A program made the position numbers and the translations under genes. The notes beneath the pieces were generated by a model. That model had not been told where the DNA came from and made no database searches. It saw only the letters and a program-made list of their open reading frames with translations. From the NCBI RefSeq assembly GCF_016908655.1, contig NZ_JAFBEI010000002.1, positions 26,809-90,808 on the forward strand: 64,000 nucleotides of DNA, written 5' to 3'. Numbering within the stretch: position 1 is the stretch's first letter; every line of letters starts with the position of its first letter. Of the stretch, positions 49,833-57,622 are shown in pieces. The DNA is from Streptococcus saliviloxodontae (lineage in GTDB: Bacteria; Bacillota; Bacilli; Lactobacillales; Streptococcaceae).

Positions 49833-50281
49833 CTACGAAGAAAGTGTCTTTTCTTGGGTTAGAAGGACTGAGCGCTTCAGATTGGTCACTAATGAGTAAG
49901 TCCTGCTGATCATTTATCATCATCTTGTGATTGTTTATCACTTTTATTAGTTATGTGCTCCTAAGGAGATTCTCTAATATCAAGAAATAGCTAGCCTTTG
50001 TTCATTGGAATAAAGGCTTTTTCATTGTATTGTGACCTAACCAAAAAGAAGAGCTAGCACAGGGCTAGCTCTTCTTGGAGATTATGAAAAAGAAAAGTTT
50101 ATTTAGGATTGGCTATAGTATAGTTGACCAGCCTTAAAGAAAACTAAAACAGTCTTAAAGATTACGGGGTTAAGTGATTTATCGTAACTGTAGCAGGTCT
50201 CTTAGCTTATTTTTGAGTCATTATGTTTAAGGGTGGTTAAAAATTTTTGTTTCTCTTTTTCTGAAAACTTTCTGAAATAAC
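49833..50281. other. Non-coding gap before dextranase
   Basis: No sizeable gene. It holds a 13-bp hairpin AAGAAGAGCTAGC/GCTAGCTCTTCTT (50046-50076), the repeated element described at 50046-50137, and AT-rich DNA. Confidence 0.6.
50046..50137 (+). repeat. Hairpin plus ATGAAAAAGAAAAG element, copy 1
   Basis: A hairpin is followed by TGGAGATTATGAAAAAGAAA and a segment resembling TTTAGGATTGGCTATAGTATA. A second copy occurs at 62415-62510 (GAGATTTATGAAAAAGAAAA, TAGGATGGTTATAGTATA). A ribosome site (GGAG) precedes the ATG, giving a 17-residue peptide MKKKSLFRIGYSIVDQP in this copy. It could be a dispersed intergenic repeat or a small-peptide family. Confidence 0.6.
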
Positions 50282-50310
50282 TTGAAGTATCAACCTATTT
50301 ATGATATTCT
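50282..50310 (+). promoter_or_regulatory. Promoter of the dextranase gene
   Basis: TTGAAG (50282-50287), 17-base spacer, TATTCT (50305-50310). Confidence 0.6.
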
Positions 50311-50351
50311 TGAAGATAGATTAAAAAAGGATGAGGTTTAAAAGAGAGAAG

Positions 50352-53300
50352 ATGGAAAATAAAAAGAGCTTCTATGGCTTTATTGTTGCCTTATGTTGTT
50401 TACTAGTTCCGTTTAGGACGGTATCTGCCGAAGAGGATGGAGGTCAGACACCAGAGGTTGATTTTTCAGATGTTTCGGAGGTAGCCACAGAGGCATTACT
50501 GACTCAAACGACTGTGCAGAGTATGACAACAGAGCAGTTGGCAGAGCAATTATTGGGAGAGACTTCAGTCGATGATGTAAGCAGAGCCGAAGGAGAGAGT
50601 TATGAAGTACCTGCTTTAGAGACTTCTACTGAAGGGGATACATCAATGGAGGATTCGAGTCAAGACCGTTCAGAAGAGGTCATTACAGACTCTGATGTAT
50701 CAGAGGGAGATGTGGTTAGCACGACCAGTTCACTGTCAGAAGAACCGGCCTCACTGATGAATCAGGAAATGACACAAGAACTACCAGAAGAGTCTCAGAC
50801 GATAGCTTCTGCTAGTATAAATCTTGATAAAAATCCTTATTTAACAAATCCAGTAGCTAGTCAAGCGACTTATCAATCAGGTCAGAATGTAGCCTATTCT
50901 TTTCAAGTGACGAATGCAACAAAGCAAGAGCAAGCAATGACAGTTAAGTTGAGCCTAGCTCAAGCTAATCTGATTAAAGGGGAAGTGAAAAAAGCAACAC
51001 CAGTTCTTGCAGTTGGAGAGACTTATGCGTTTGATAATCTAACCCTTCCTGCAAGTTGGTTTGCTAATAATACAGGTTATCTGGTAACGGTGAGTGTATC
51101 AGATGCTTCTGATCATCTATTAGCAGAAAAACATGTTGGTCTATCTGTCGAAGAAGACTGGACAGTCTTTCCGAGATATGGCGTTGTCGCAGGGTCTCCA
51201 AATAGTGACAATAGCCTTCTTCTTGAGAATATGGAGAAGTATAAGCAGGAATTAGCCTTGATGTCTGCCATGAATATCAATTCATACTTCTTTTATGATG
51301 TGTATCACACCACGACAGATCCCTTGCCAGACCTTCCTAGATTTAAGCAGGACTGGAATACTTGGAGTGACACCTATGTGGAGACTAAGTCAGTGTCTGA
51401 ATTAGTGGATACTGTTCATCAATTAGGTGCCAAAGCCATGCTGTACAACATGATTGCAGCAGACTCTAACCCTAGTCAACCAGTCTTTTCAAAAGATAAG
51501 ATGGTCTATAATTTTTACGACGAAGGTTATGGGGATCCGAAGCAAGTGATGACCTACTCGATTGACGGACAGCCTTTTCAAATTTATTACAACCCAGCAG
51601 ATAAAGACTGGCAAGACTTTATCTCAACCAAGATGCTTGAAGCTATGAAACGTTATGGTTTTGATGGCTGGCAGGGAGACACAATCGGAGATAACCGTGT
51701 GACGACTGCAGCAGATGCAGGTAAAGGTGACTTTGAAAAATCATTTATGATGAGCGATACCTATGCTGAGTTTATTAGCCGTGTCAAAGACGTCTTTGGT
51801 TCAGACTACTATTTCACCCTTAATGATATTAATGGGGAGAATATCTATAAGACCTATCAAGTTCCTCAAGATGTAATTTATACCGAACTTTGGCCAAATG
51901 GAAGATCAGCAATAAAAGGACGTTCACAGACGAGTTACGGTGATTTGAAAGCTCGTATTGATCAAGCCTATGACTATACTGGTCAGTCATTGCTGGTTGG
52001 TGCCTATATGGAAGAGCCTGAGTTTGATTATGATCATGACAGTCTTCCATTGAATGGGTCAGCTCGTGATGTTAAGGCAGGTAAAGGGTTTCAAGCAGAT
52101 GCAGCCTTGTTGGTAGATGCGGTTGTTGCTGCCTCGGGAGGCTATCATATGAGCTTGGCTGCACTTGCAAATCCTAAGGCTGACCTTAGCCTCTTGCAGA
52201 CAGCTTATTACCCAACTCAAACTTTGACGGTATCACCAGAGATGCTCAATCGTCTCTACAACTATCAGCAGTTCGTAACTGCCTATGAAAATCTTCTGCG
52301 TGGGGGATTGGAGAATGAAAATCCTGATTTGATTAGTACCCAAGATAATAAAGGGCAACTAGTCTCTAAAGATTCGACCGGAACAAGCGGTCATCAGGTT
52401 TGGACATTTACGAAGGCTTCCGAAAATGTTAAGACTATCCAATTGATTAATCTGATGGGAATCAGTGCTGAGTGGAAAAATTCAGATGGATTTGAAGAGA
52501 ATAAAACACCACAGGAGCAATCCAATCTGACTGTCTCTTACAAGTTGCCAGGTTACAGCAGAGAAGAAGTAGAGGTCATGGCAACTCAAACCTATCTCAC
52601 TTCACCAGATGATTGGTTAAGTTCAAGTGTCTTACCACTTGAAGCAAGCGTCTATACAGACGAGGATGGCAATTTTGGACTACAGATTCAGGTGCCTAAA
52701 CTAAGCCTGTGGGATATGATCTTTATTAAGACAAAGTTGGAAAAGGAAGAAGAAATCCCTCTGCTTGATCAAACTGATGAGCAGCCAGTGTCTCCGCAAT
52801 CAAGTGAAATCACTCCACAACCTGAGCTTTCAGAACCAAGCCTTCCGACAACTTCTCCGATAGAAGAGTCTCAACCATCTTCAGACCATGATGGAGGATC
52901 GGCTCCTCAGGAAACATGGCCAGAAGAGATTATTACTGAGAAAGACAGTCAGGCCTCATCTGATACTAGTCAGTCAGAAGATGTGTCCCCTGTCATAGAA
53001 GAGAACTTTGGGCCTCAAGCAGAGGAAGTTACTGAACCTGTTTCTCCTACTGAGAGCCTTTCAGACAGGGTTCAAGCAGAAGAAACACAGTCTCATCTAG
53101 AACCGACAGAAGTCTCACCTTCTGTAGAAGTCACTCTACCTAGTCAGAACGATACCGTATCTGCTGAGGAAATTCCGTCTGAGGTAGCAACTGATGAGCC
53201 TATTTTGGTCGATTTTGTGAGTGGTGATACTTTCTCAAACAACTACCACGATCAGTCAGTGGAGCCCTATGTTCCATCAAGTCCTAAAGTGACAGAAATA

Positions 53301-53897
53301 GCAGAAAACTCTTCTGAAAAAGATGATAAGGCCTTGGAGCAAGAACATTCCTTTTCACTTTCTCCAGAATATCACCAAGAAGCTGTCTCTGACAAAGATA
53401 CTAATAAAGACAGTGTTCTAGAACTAACCCCTTTGGAAGAGACGGTAGAAGCCCCTCATCAAACTGATGAAAATGGGGTTACTAGGCTACAAGAGTCAGT
53501 GGACTTGGTGCCAAAGAGTCAAGAGGAGATTAATCCTTCTATCGCTGAAGTAGCGGACGTTTCTCCTACAAAGGATGAAAACGAAGAGATGCAACCAGTA
53601 AATGTTAACTTGACAGAAGCATCCGTTTTATCACCAGAGACAGACCTTGTCTCGGTCCTTGTGATTCAAACTGAAAAAACAGTTTATATCCAATTGCCTA
53701 AGCGTATAGAAACAGAAAAACGTGACTTTTCTAATGATAGCGAGAAGCCTCAGCGATTAACAGAAGAGGAGACGTCATCGCGTTTACCAGAGACCTCTTC
53801 GAAAAACTCTTATATCTTAACGTTTTTAGGCGCCTTAACAACAATTTCTGCTTTTCTTTTACTAAGAAAAACTAAAAAAGAAAAATCAATTAATTGA
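50352..53897 (+). CDS. dexA: Secreted, wall-anchored GH66 dextranase
   Basis: 1181 residues from ATG 50352 (GAGAGAAG upstream). Signal peptide MENKKSFYGFIVALCCLL ending near VSA-EE; an acidic Ser/Thr/Glu-rich segment to about 155; GH66 catalytic domain with Asp443 in FDGWQGDTIGDN and Glu512 in YTELWPNG; then about 330 residues of Glu/Ser/Pro-rich stalk; and a C-terminal LPETS (1145), hydrophobic helix and KTKKEK tail. It cleaves alpha-1,6 glucan, supplying isomalto-oligosaccharides. The sorting signal is LPETS instead of LPxTG, which may weaken or alter anchoring. It is longer than the roughly 800-850 residue S. mutans enzyme because of the stalk. Confidence 0.93.
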   Translation: MENKKSFYGFIVALCCLLVPFRTVSAEEDGGQTPEVDFSDVSEVATEALLTQTTVQSMTTEQLAEQLLGETSVDDVSRAEGESYEVPALETSTEGDTSMEDSSQDRSEEVITDSDVSEGDVVSTTSSLSEEPASLMNQEMTQELPEESQTIASASINLDKNPYLTNPVASQATYQSGQNVAYSFQVTNATKQEQAMTVKLSLAQANLIKGEVKKATPVLAVGETYAFDNLTLPASWFANNTGYLVTVSVSDASDHLLAEKHVGLSVEEDWTVFPRYGVVAGSPNSDNSLLLENMEKYKQELALMSAMNINSYFFYDVYHTTTDPLPDLPRFKQDWNTWSDTYVETKSVSELVDTVHQLGAKAMLYNMIAADSNPSQPVFSKDKMVYNFYDEGYGDPKQVMTYSIDGQPFQIYYNPADKDWQDFISTKMLEAMKRYGFDGWQGDTIGDNRVTTAADAGKGDFEKSFMMSDTYAEFISRVKDVFGSDYYFTLNDINGENIYKTYQVPQDVIYTELWPNGRSAIKGRSQTSYGDLKARIDQAYDYTGQSLLVGAYMEEPEFDYDHDSLPLNGSARDVKAGKGFQADAALLVDAVVAASGGYHMSLAALANPKADLSLLQTAYYPTQTLTVSPEMLNRLYNYQQFVTAYENLLRGGLENENPDLISTQDNKGQLVSKDSTGTSGHQVWTFTKASENVKTIQLINLMGISAEWKNSDGFEENKTPQEQSNLTVSYKLPGYSREEVEVMATQTYLTSPDDWLSSSVLPLEASVYTDEDGNFGLQIQVPKLSLWDMIFIKTKLEKEEEIPLLDQTDEQPVSPQSSEITPQPELSEPSLPTTSPIEESQPSSDHDGGSAPQETWPEEIITEKDSQASSDTSQSEDVSPVIEENFGPQAEEVTEPVSPTESLSDRVQAEETQSHLEPTEVSPSVEVTLPSQNDTVSAEEIPSEVATDEPILVDFVSGDTFSNNYHDQSVEPYVPSSPKVTEIAENSSEKDDKALEQEHSFSLSPEYHQEAVSDKDTNKDSVLELTPLEETVEAPHQTDENGVTRLQESVDLVPKSQEEINPSIAEVADVSPTKDENEEMQPVNVNLTEASVLSPETDLVSVLVIQTEKTVYIQLPKRIETEKRDFSNDSEKPQRLTEEETSSRLPETSSKNSYILTFLGALTTISAFLLLRKTKKEKSIN

Positions 53898-53974
53898 CAA
53901 AATAAGTTTGGTATCAGATAATTATCTGACAATAGTTATACTATTTTAAATCAAATCTAAGGAGACTAGTTCTA

Positions 53975-54245
53975 GTGAAAAAAAACCTTATTTTAGTTGC
54001 TGTATTGTTTGTATCTACCTTGGGAGTAGCTTCTTTTGCTAAACCTGTAAAGGCAGCAACCGTAGCAACAACACAGCGCAGCACTTTTCAAGCCATTAAA
54101 TACAGTGACGTTGTAAGTTCTGACTTGCAAAATGCTGAAAAAGGGTATGATCAACTCATCAAAATCCGAGTAAAACGCCGTCGCTAATCCTATCGATAAT
54201 GGTATTGCTACCACTGTCGTAAGCCAACCTGATAGAGAGCAGTAG
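53975..54245 (+). pseudogene. Small secreted protein, frameshifted near its end
   Basis: GTG start with AAGGAG nearby. A clear signal peptide (MKKNLILVAVLFVSTLGVASF, cleavage after VKA) is followed by a short mature part STFQAIKYSDVVSSDLQ. The frame stops at 54187 as IRVKRRR. Removing one A from AAAA (54172-54175) continues it as NAVANPIDNGIATTVVSQPD and ends at TAG 54243-54245, giving 89 residues. I judge the longer form ancestral. The TAG lies inside the target duplication of the transposon that begins at 54250. It is the last gene before the element and is probably expressed after the dextranase. Confidence 0.6.
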
Positions 54246-54249
54246 GAAA

Positions 54250-54290
54250 TTATATATTCCAATCAGTGAGTGGTAATCCATAAAAACTTC
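54250..54290 (+). repeat. Left terminal inverted repeat
   Basis: First 14 bases are identical to the reverse complement of 60781-60794; the next 26 are partly conserved (GAGTGGT...CCATAAAA against GGGTGATGGCTATAAAA). Confidence 0.85.
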
Positions 54291-54316
54291 AAACTCCTTG
54301 TAGCTCTAGGTATAAG

Positions 54317-54358
54317 AAAAGCTATTCTACCGAAAAATGAGGTAAAATAGCTTATTTT
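54317..54358 (+). terminator. Terminator at the left end of the transposon
   Basis: AAGCTATTCTACC with GGTAAAATAGCTT (12 of 13 paired), then ATTTTT. It would shield the module from transcription coming from the dextranase side. Confidence 0.8.
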
Positions 54359-54400
54359 TGTTGTTTTCATGTTGAGAATCAGAAATTTTTCTGATGTAGT

Positions 54401-54438
54401 TTGATTTGCTACACTTTAATTATGATATAATCATAATT
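54401..54438 (+). promoter_or_regulatory. Promoter and palindromic operator of the RM module
   Basis: Extended -10 TGATATAAT (TATAAT 54426-54431) with TTGATT 19 bases upstream. A perfect palindrome, arms AATTATGAT and ATCATAATT around ATA (54418-54438), covers the -10. A repressor bound here would block the promoter; the winged-helix protein encoded next is the obvious candidate. Confidence 0.8.
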
Positions 54439-54454
54439 GTAAAGGGGGATTTTT

Positions 54455-54730
54455 ATGGAATTTACTCTTGAGCCTTTTGCTAATGATTCTTTTAAAATTT
54501 TAAAATCGTTGATGGAGCATCAAGTTGAGGTAAAAGGTCATTGGTATGTAGCGCTTTCTCAACAAGAAATAGCAGACATGAATCACATGTCTAAACTGAA
54601 AACAAATCGTATCTTACGGGAATTGAAAGAAGGGAATTTTGTTATTCCTTATCAAAATAAACGTGGGAAATACGAAATTACTGAGCAAGGTCACAAAGTT
54701 CTACGACTTATGCTAAAAAATAACACTTGA
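54455..54730 (+). CDS. Winged-helix regulator of the RM module
   Basis: 91 residues. The winged helix is seen in WYVALSQQEIADMNHMSKLKTNRILRELKEGNFV (read in two parts: helix 2 QQEIADMNHM, recognition helix KLKTNRILREL), with wing strand NKRGKYEITEQG. AAGGGGG lies upstream of the ATG. It is first in the operon, with a palindrome over its promoter, so it probably acts as a control protein that delays or limits restriction expression. It is not a classical XRE-type C protein but may do the same job. The MarR/ArsR-like fold is inferred. Confidence 0.82.
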   Translation: MEFTLEPFANDSFKILKSLMEHQVEVKGHWYVALSQQEIADMNHMSKLKTNRILRELKEGNFVIPYQNKRGKYEITEQGHKVLRLMLKNNT

Positions 54731-54744
54731 TAAGGAGAAAAATG

Positions 54745-54942
54745 ATGTTATACTCATCAGCACAGCACAGCACAGCACAGCACAGCACAGCACAGCACAG
54801 CACAGCACAGCACAGCACAGCACAGCACAGCACAGCACAGCACAGCACAGTAACTAAGGTTATTTTTACAACCTTTTTTCATAATACAAAAATAAAAACA
54901 GAATTTATTATGCAATTCATAGATTCTGTTTTTTGTATTTGA
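54745..54942 (+). CDS. Leader ORF made of CACAG repeats
   Basis: Starts at ATG 54745 (or 54742) with AAGGAG seven bases (four) upstream; 65 residues. The repeat encodes AQHST six times, followed by TVTKVIFTTFFHNTKIKTEF and a stop TGA at 54940, 13 bases before the restriction-modification start. With one more or one fewer 5-base unit the frame would end at TAA (54851 or 54855) just after the repeat. I infer a phase-variable leader whose translation to the end couples to, or prevents termination before, the downstream gene. The peptide itself need not have a function. It is not fusible to the next gene: a TAG at 54920 closes that frame. Confidence 0.7.
   Translation: MLYSSAQHSTAQHSTAQHSTAQHSTAQHSTAQHSTVTKVIFTTFFHNTKIKTEFIMQFIDSVFCI
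54758..54850 (+). repeat. Pentanucleotide repeat (CACAG)18
   Basis: 18 perfect CACAG units at 54761-54850, preceded by a partial CAG. A perfect 90-base tract of a 5-base unit is highly prone to slipped-strand change in unit number, each step shifting the frame by two. Confidence 0.98.
54856..54879 (+). terminator. Terminator-like hairpin 1 after the repeat
   Basis: AAGGTT (54856-54861) with AACCTT (54870-54875), 8-base loop, then TTTT. It lies inside the leader ORF, so it would be covered by ribosomes only in the open frame. Confidence 0.55.
54894..54940 (+). terminator. Terminator-like hairpin 2 before the RM gene
   Basis: AAAAACAGAAT (54894-54904) with ATTCTGTTTTT (54923-54933), 11 perfect pairs, extendable inside by TAT/ATA, followed by TTTGTATTT. 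It also lies within the leader ORF. Confidence 0.55.
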
Positions 54943-54955
54943 GAGGGGCTGTAAT

Positions 54956-57622
54956 ATGGAAGTTAAAGATTTACTTAAAAAAAATGAATTTGGGTTGCTA
55001 ACAGCTTTTTCTAAGGAGGAAATTCAATGGCTTAACGATAGGATTAATCTTCGAAAAGATGGAAAGGCTGGAGTTGAGTGTGTTGTTAGGGGGTTGAATA
55101 GGGATAATGATTACTTTGAATTAAAACCAGAGGAAATCGTTAGACAGCTATATGCTCATCAACTTATCGAGACTTATGGTTACCCAAAAGAATTACTTGA
55201 TTTTGAAGTTTTGACAACGTTTGCAGGCCGAGAAAAAATCAGGGAAAAGAGAATTGACATAGCTATTTATGAGAATAGCAAGAAAAAGAAAATATCGGCT
55301 ATTATTGAAGTGAAGAGACCCAACGTAACAGATGAAAACAAAATTGAAGGAGATGAGTCGACAACTCCTAAAGAACAAATGGCTTCATATTGTAAGCAAA
55401 ATCAAGCTCAAATAGGCGTAATTACAAACGGTGGAAGTCTATTGAAATTTTATAAATCTCCTGACTTTGATAATGAATTGTCTTTATCTGCTTTTCTACG
55501 TTATGGAGAAGATATTGAAGATTGGGTCAATGGGCAAAAATTTACACTTAAACAACTCATGATTTACGACCGTTTAAATAATGAAACTCTAAAAGAAGTT
55601 ATCTCAGATGTTGAACAACGTTTTGGAGCAAATGATTCTAGCGATAAAGCATTTGATGAGCTGTTTAAGCTCATCTTCACAAAACTTTATGATGAAAAAA
55701 TGTCTGCGGATGATGCGGATGAAATTTCAAATCAAATGCGTTATGGTGGTCGTTCACTTAAAGAGATAGATGATACAGGCTTTCGTGCGTTAGAATTTCG
55801 AGCTAAAGAGCATGATAATACAAATTTGATTTATGACAATATCTCTGAACTCTTTGAAAAAGCAAAGAATAAATGGACTGGTGTCTTTCCAACCAACTCA
55901 AAGTTAGAGATGCAAAAAGCAACTGTCAAAGCGTGTGTCAAGGAACTTCAAAATGTAAAACTATTTAACTCCAACTTAGAGGTTGTGGATGAAGCATTTG
56001 AACAGCTTGTAAATAAGGGGCAAAAAGGGGATATGGGACAATATTTCACGCCACGCTATGTTATTGATATGTGTGTGAAAATGTTAAATCCTTCTCCTGA
56101 TGAAAAAATGATTGATACCGCAGCAGGCAGTTGCGGATTTCCAATGCATACTATATTCCATTCTTGGAATATCTTAAATCCCAATAAAGATAATCTCTTT
56201 ACTACTGCTAAGCGAACACAAAGGGAAGAAGATTACGTTAAGGAAAACGTATTCGGTATTGATTTTAGTGAAAAAAGTGTCCGAGTTGGGCGTATGCTTA
56301 ATATTGTTGCTGGAGATGGGCATACCAATGTCATTGAGTTAAATACTTTAGACTATGAAAATTGGACAAAAGATTATGTCAAAAATGAAGAATGGTCTGA
56401 TAAGTACAGAGAAGGTTTTGACAGATTAAAAAAACTTAGTCGTAATTTAAAGGCAAAAACTGACAGTAAACGCTTCAAAGAATTTGATTTTGATATTGTA
56501 ATGGCGAACCCACCATTCGCAGGAGATTTAACAAATAAGGAGCAGTTAAGACAGTATCTATTAGGTCGAAAAAATGGGGTAACTAAAGAAAAACTTCAGA
56601 ATAAGGTTGGTAGAGATATATTATTTATCGAGAGAAATATTGATTTTTTAAAACCTGGTGGGAGAATGGCTGTTGTTTTACCTCAAGGACGTTTTAATAA
56701 TGCTAACGAAAAATATATTCGTGATTATATTTTAGAACGTTGTCGCTTACTAGGGGTAGTTGGCTTGCATAGTCATGTTTTTAAACCTCATACAAGCACA
56801 AAAACTAGTGTATTATTTGTTCAGAAATGGACTGATGAATCTTGTGGATATCCCAATATTTGTCCCAAACCCCAGGCTGATGAAAATGGAGATGTCGATT
56901 ATCCTATTTTCTTTGCAACTATGCAAGAACCTACCAAAGACAGTTCAGGAGACAAAATCTATGTTTCTGAAAATTATCTTACTTGGAACCAGTATGAGTA
57001 TGAAACTGTTAGAGTGATTACTCGTAAAAGTGATGGTGTGTTTCTTTCGGAGCAAGAATTTGATGAGGAGAAAAATAAAAAAGAGTTCAAAAAATCTCAT
57101 TATAAAATTCAGACAGAAAATAGGGTTACTAAAATAGAGAAAACCACTAATAATGGGGAAAAACAATTTATAAGGGATTTATTTATAGAGGAATATGGAG
57201 AACTGAATAACCACAGGTATTGGCAACTAGAAAATGTAGAATTTATCATTAAGAAAAATAAAAAAACGGATGGCAAACCTGAAAAGCTCTCTATCGGAGA
57301 GTATTTATCACTAAACACATCAGAAAAAAAAGACTATAAGAAATCTCCTATTTTTGGGAAAAACAATAATAAATTTATTTCCTATGATGAGTATAATCAA
57401 CTTTCTAGTGAATGGAAGAAATTTTACAAAGTAACTGAGGAAGTCATTGAATATTCAGAGCGTATCAGGGATACTCATGGGCATATTTTTGTAAAACATG
57501 ATTTGTTCAATCATGACCCATTACTAGAAAATAAAAATCCGCATAACATTTACTCACAAGACGGTATTGCAGAAGCATTTTTGGAGTTTGCTAAGAAAGA
57601 GGGGCTATCTTTTGTCAAATGA
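54956..57622 (+). CDS. Fused restriction nuclease and adenine methyltransferase (BcgI-A / HsdR_N-HsdM type)
   Basis: 888 residues. The N-terminal HsdR_N-like nuclease (about 50-190) has KPEEIVRQLY, then Asp101 in KRIDIAIYE and Glu118/Lys120 in AIIEVKRP, a PD-(D/E)xK site. A helical linker precedes an N6-adenine methyltransferase: GQYFTPRYVIDM (361), DTAAGSCGF (motif I, 387) and NPPF (motif IV, 518). A unique C-terminal part follows (720-888). No separate HsdR translocase gene exists in the module, so cutting and methylation would come from this one subunit with the S protein, as in type IIB BcgI. Ribosome site GAGAGGGG. Alternative: a methylation-only or nicking variant. Confidence 0.88.
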   Translation: MEVKDLLKKNEFGLLTAFSKEEIQWLNDRINLRKDGKAGVECVVRGLNRDNDYFELKPEEIVRQLYAHQLIETYGYPKELLDFEVLTTFAGREKIREKRIDIAIYENSKKKKISAIIEVKRPNVTDENKIEGDESTTPKEQMASYCKQNQAQIGVITNGGSLLKFYKSPDFDNELSLSAFLRYGEDIEDWVNGQKFTLKQLMIYDRLNNETLKEVISDVEQRFGANDSSDKAFDELFKLIFTKLYDEKMSADDADEISNQMRYGGRSLKEIDDTGFRALEFRAKEHDNTNLIYDNISELFEKAKNKWTGVFPTNSKLEMQKATVKACVKELQNVKLFNSNLEVVDEAFEQLVNKGQKGDMGQYFTPRYVIDMCVKMLNPSPDEKMIDTAAGSCGFPMHTIFHSWNILNPNKDNLFTTAKRTQREEDYVKENVFGIDFSEKSVRVGRMLNIVAGDGHTNVIELNTLDYENWTKDYVKNEEWSDKYREGFDRLKKLSRNLKAKTDSKRFKEFDFDIVMANPPFAGDLTNKEQLRQYLLGRKNGVTKEKLQNKVGRDILFIERNIDFLKPGGRMAVVLPQGRFNNANEKYIRDYILERCRLLGVVGLHSHVFKPHTSTKTSVLFVQKWTDESCGYPNICPKPQADENGDVDYPIFFATMQEPTKDSSGDKIYVSENYLTWNQYEYETVRVITRKSDGVFLSEQEFDEEKNKKEFKKSHYKIQTENRVTKIEKTTNNGEKQFIRDLFIEEYGELNNHRYWQLENVEFIIKKNKKTDGKPEKLSIGEYLSLNTSEKKDYKKSPIFGKNNNKFISYDEYNQLSSEWKKFYKVTEEVIEYSERIRDTHGHIFVKHDLFNHDPLLENKNPHNIYSQDGIAEAFLEFAKKEGLSFVK

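Noticed and set aside
54758..54850. CRISPR array
   Set aside because: Simple 5-base repeat without spacers.
54727..54942. The AQHST repeat ORF as a repetitive surface protein
   Set aside because: No signal peptide or anchor; the protein repeat only reflects the 5-base DNA repeat.
54745..57622. Repeat leader fused in frame to the methyltransferase at another repeat number
   Set aside because: A TAG at 54920-54922 closes the methyltransferase frame upstream of its ATG, so no unit number gives a fusion.
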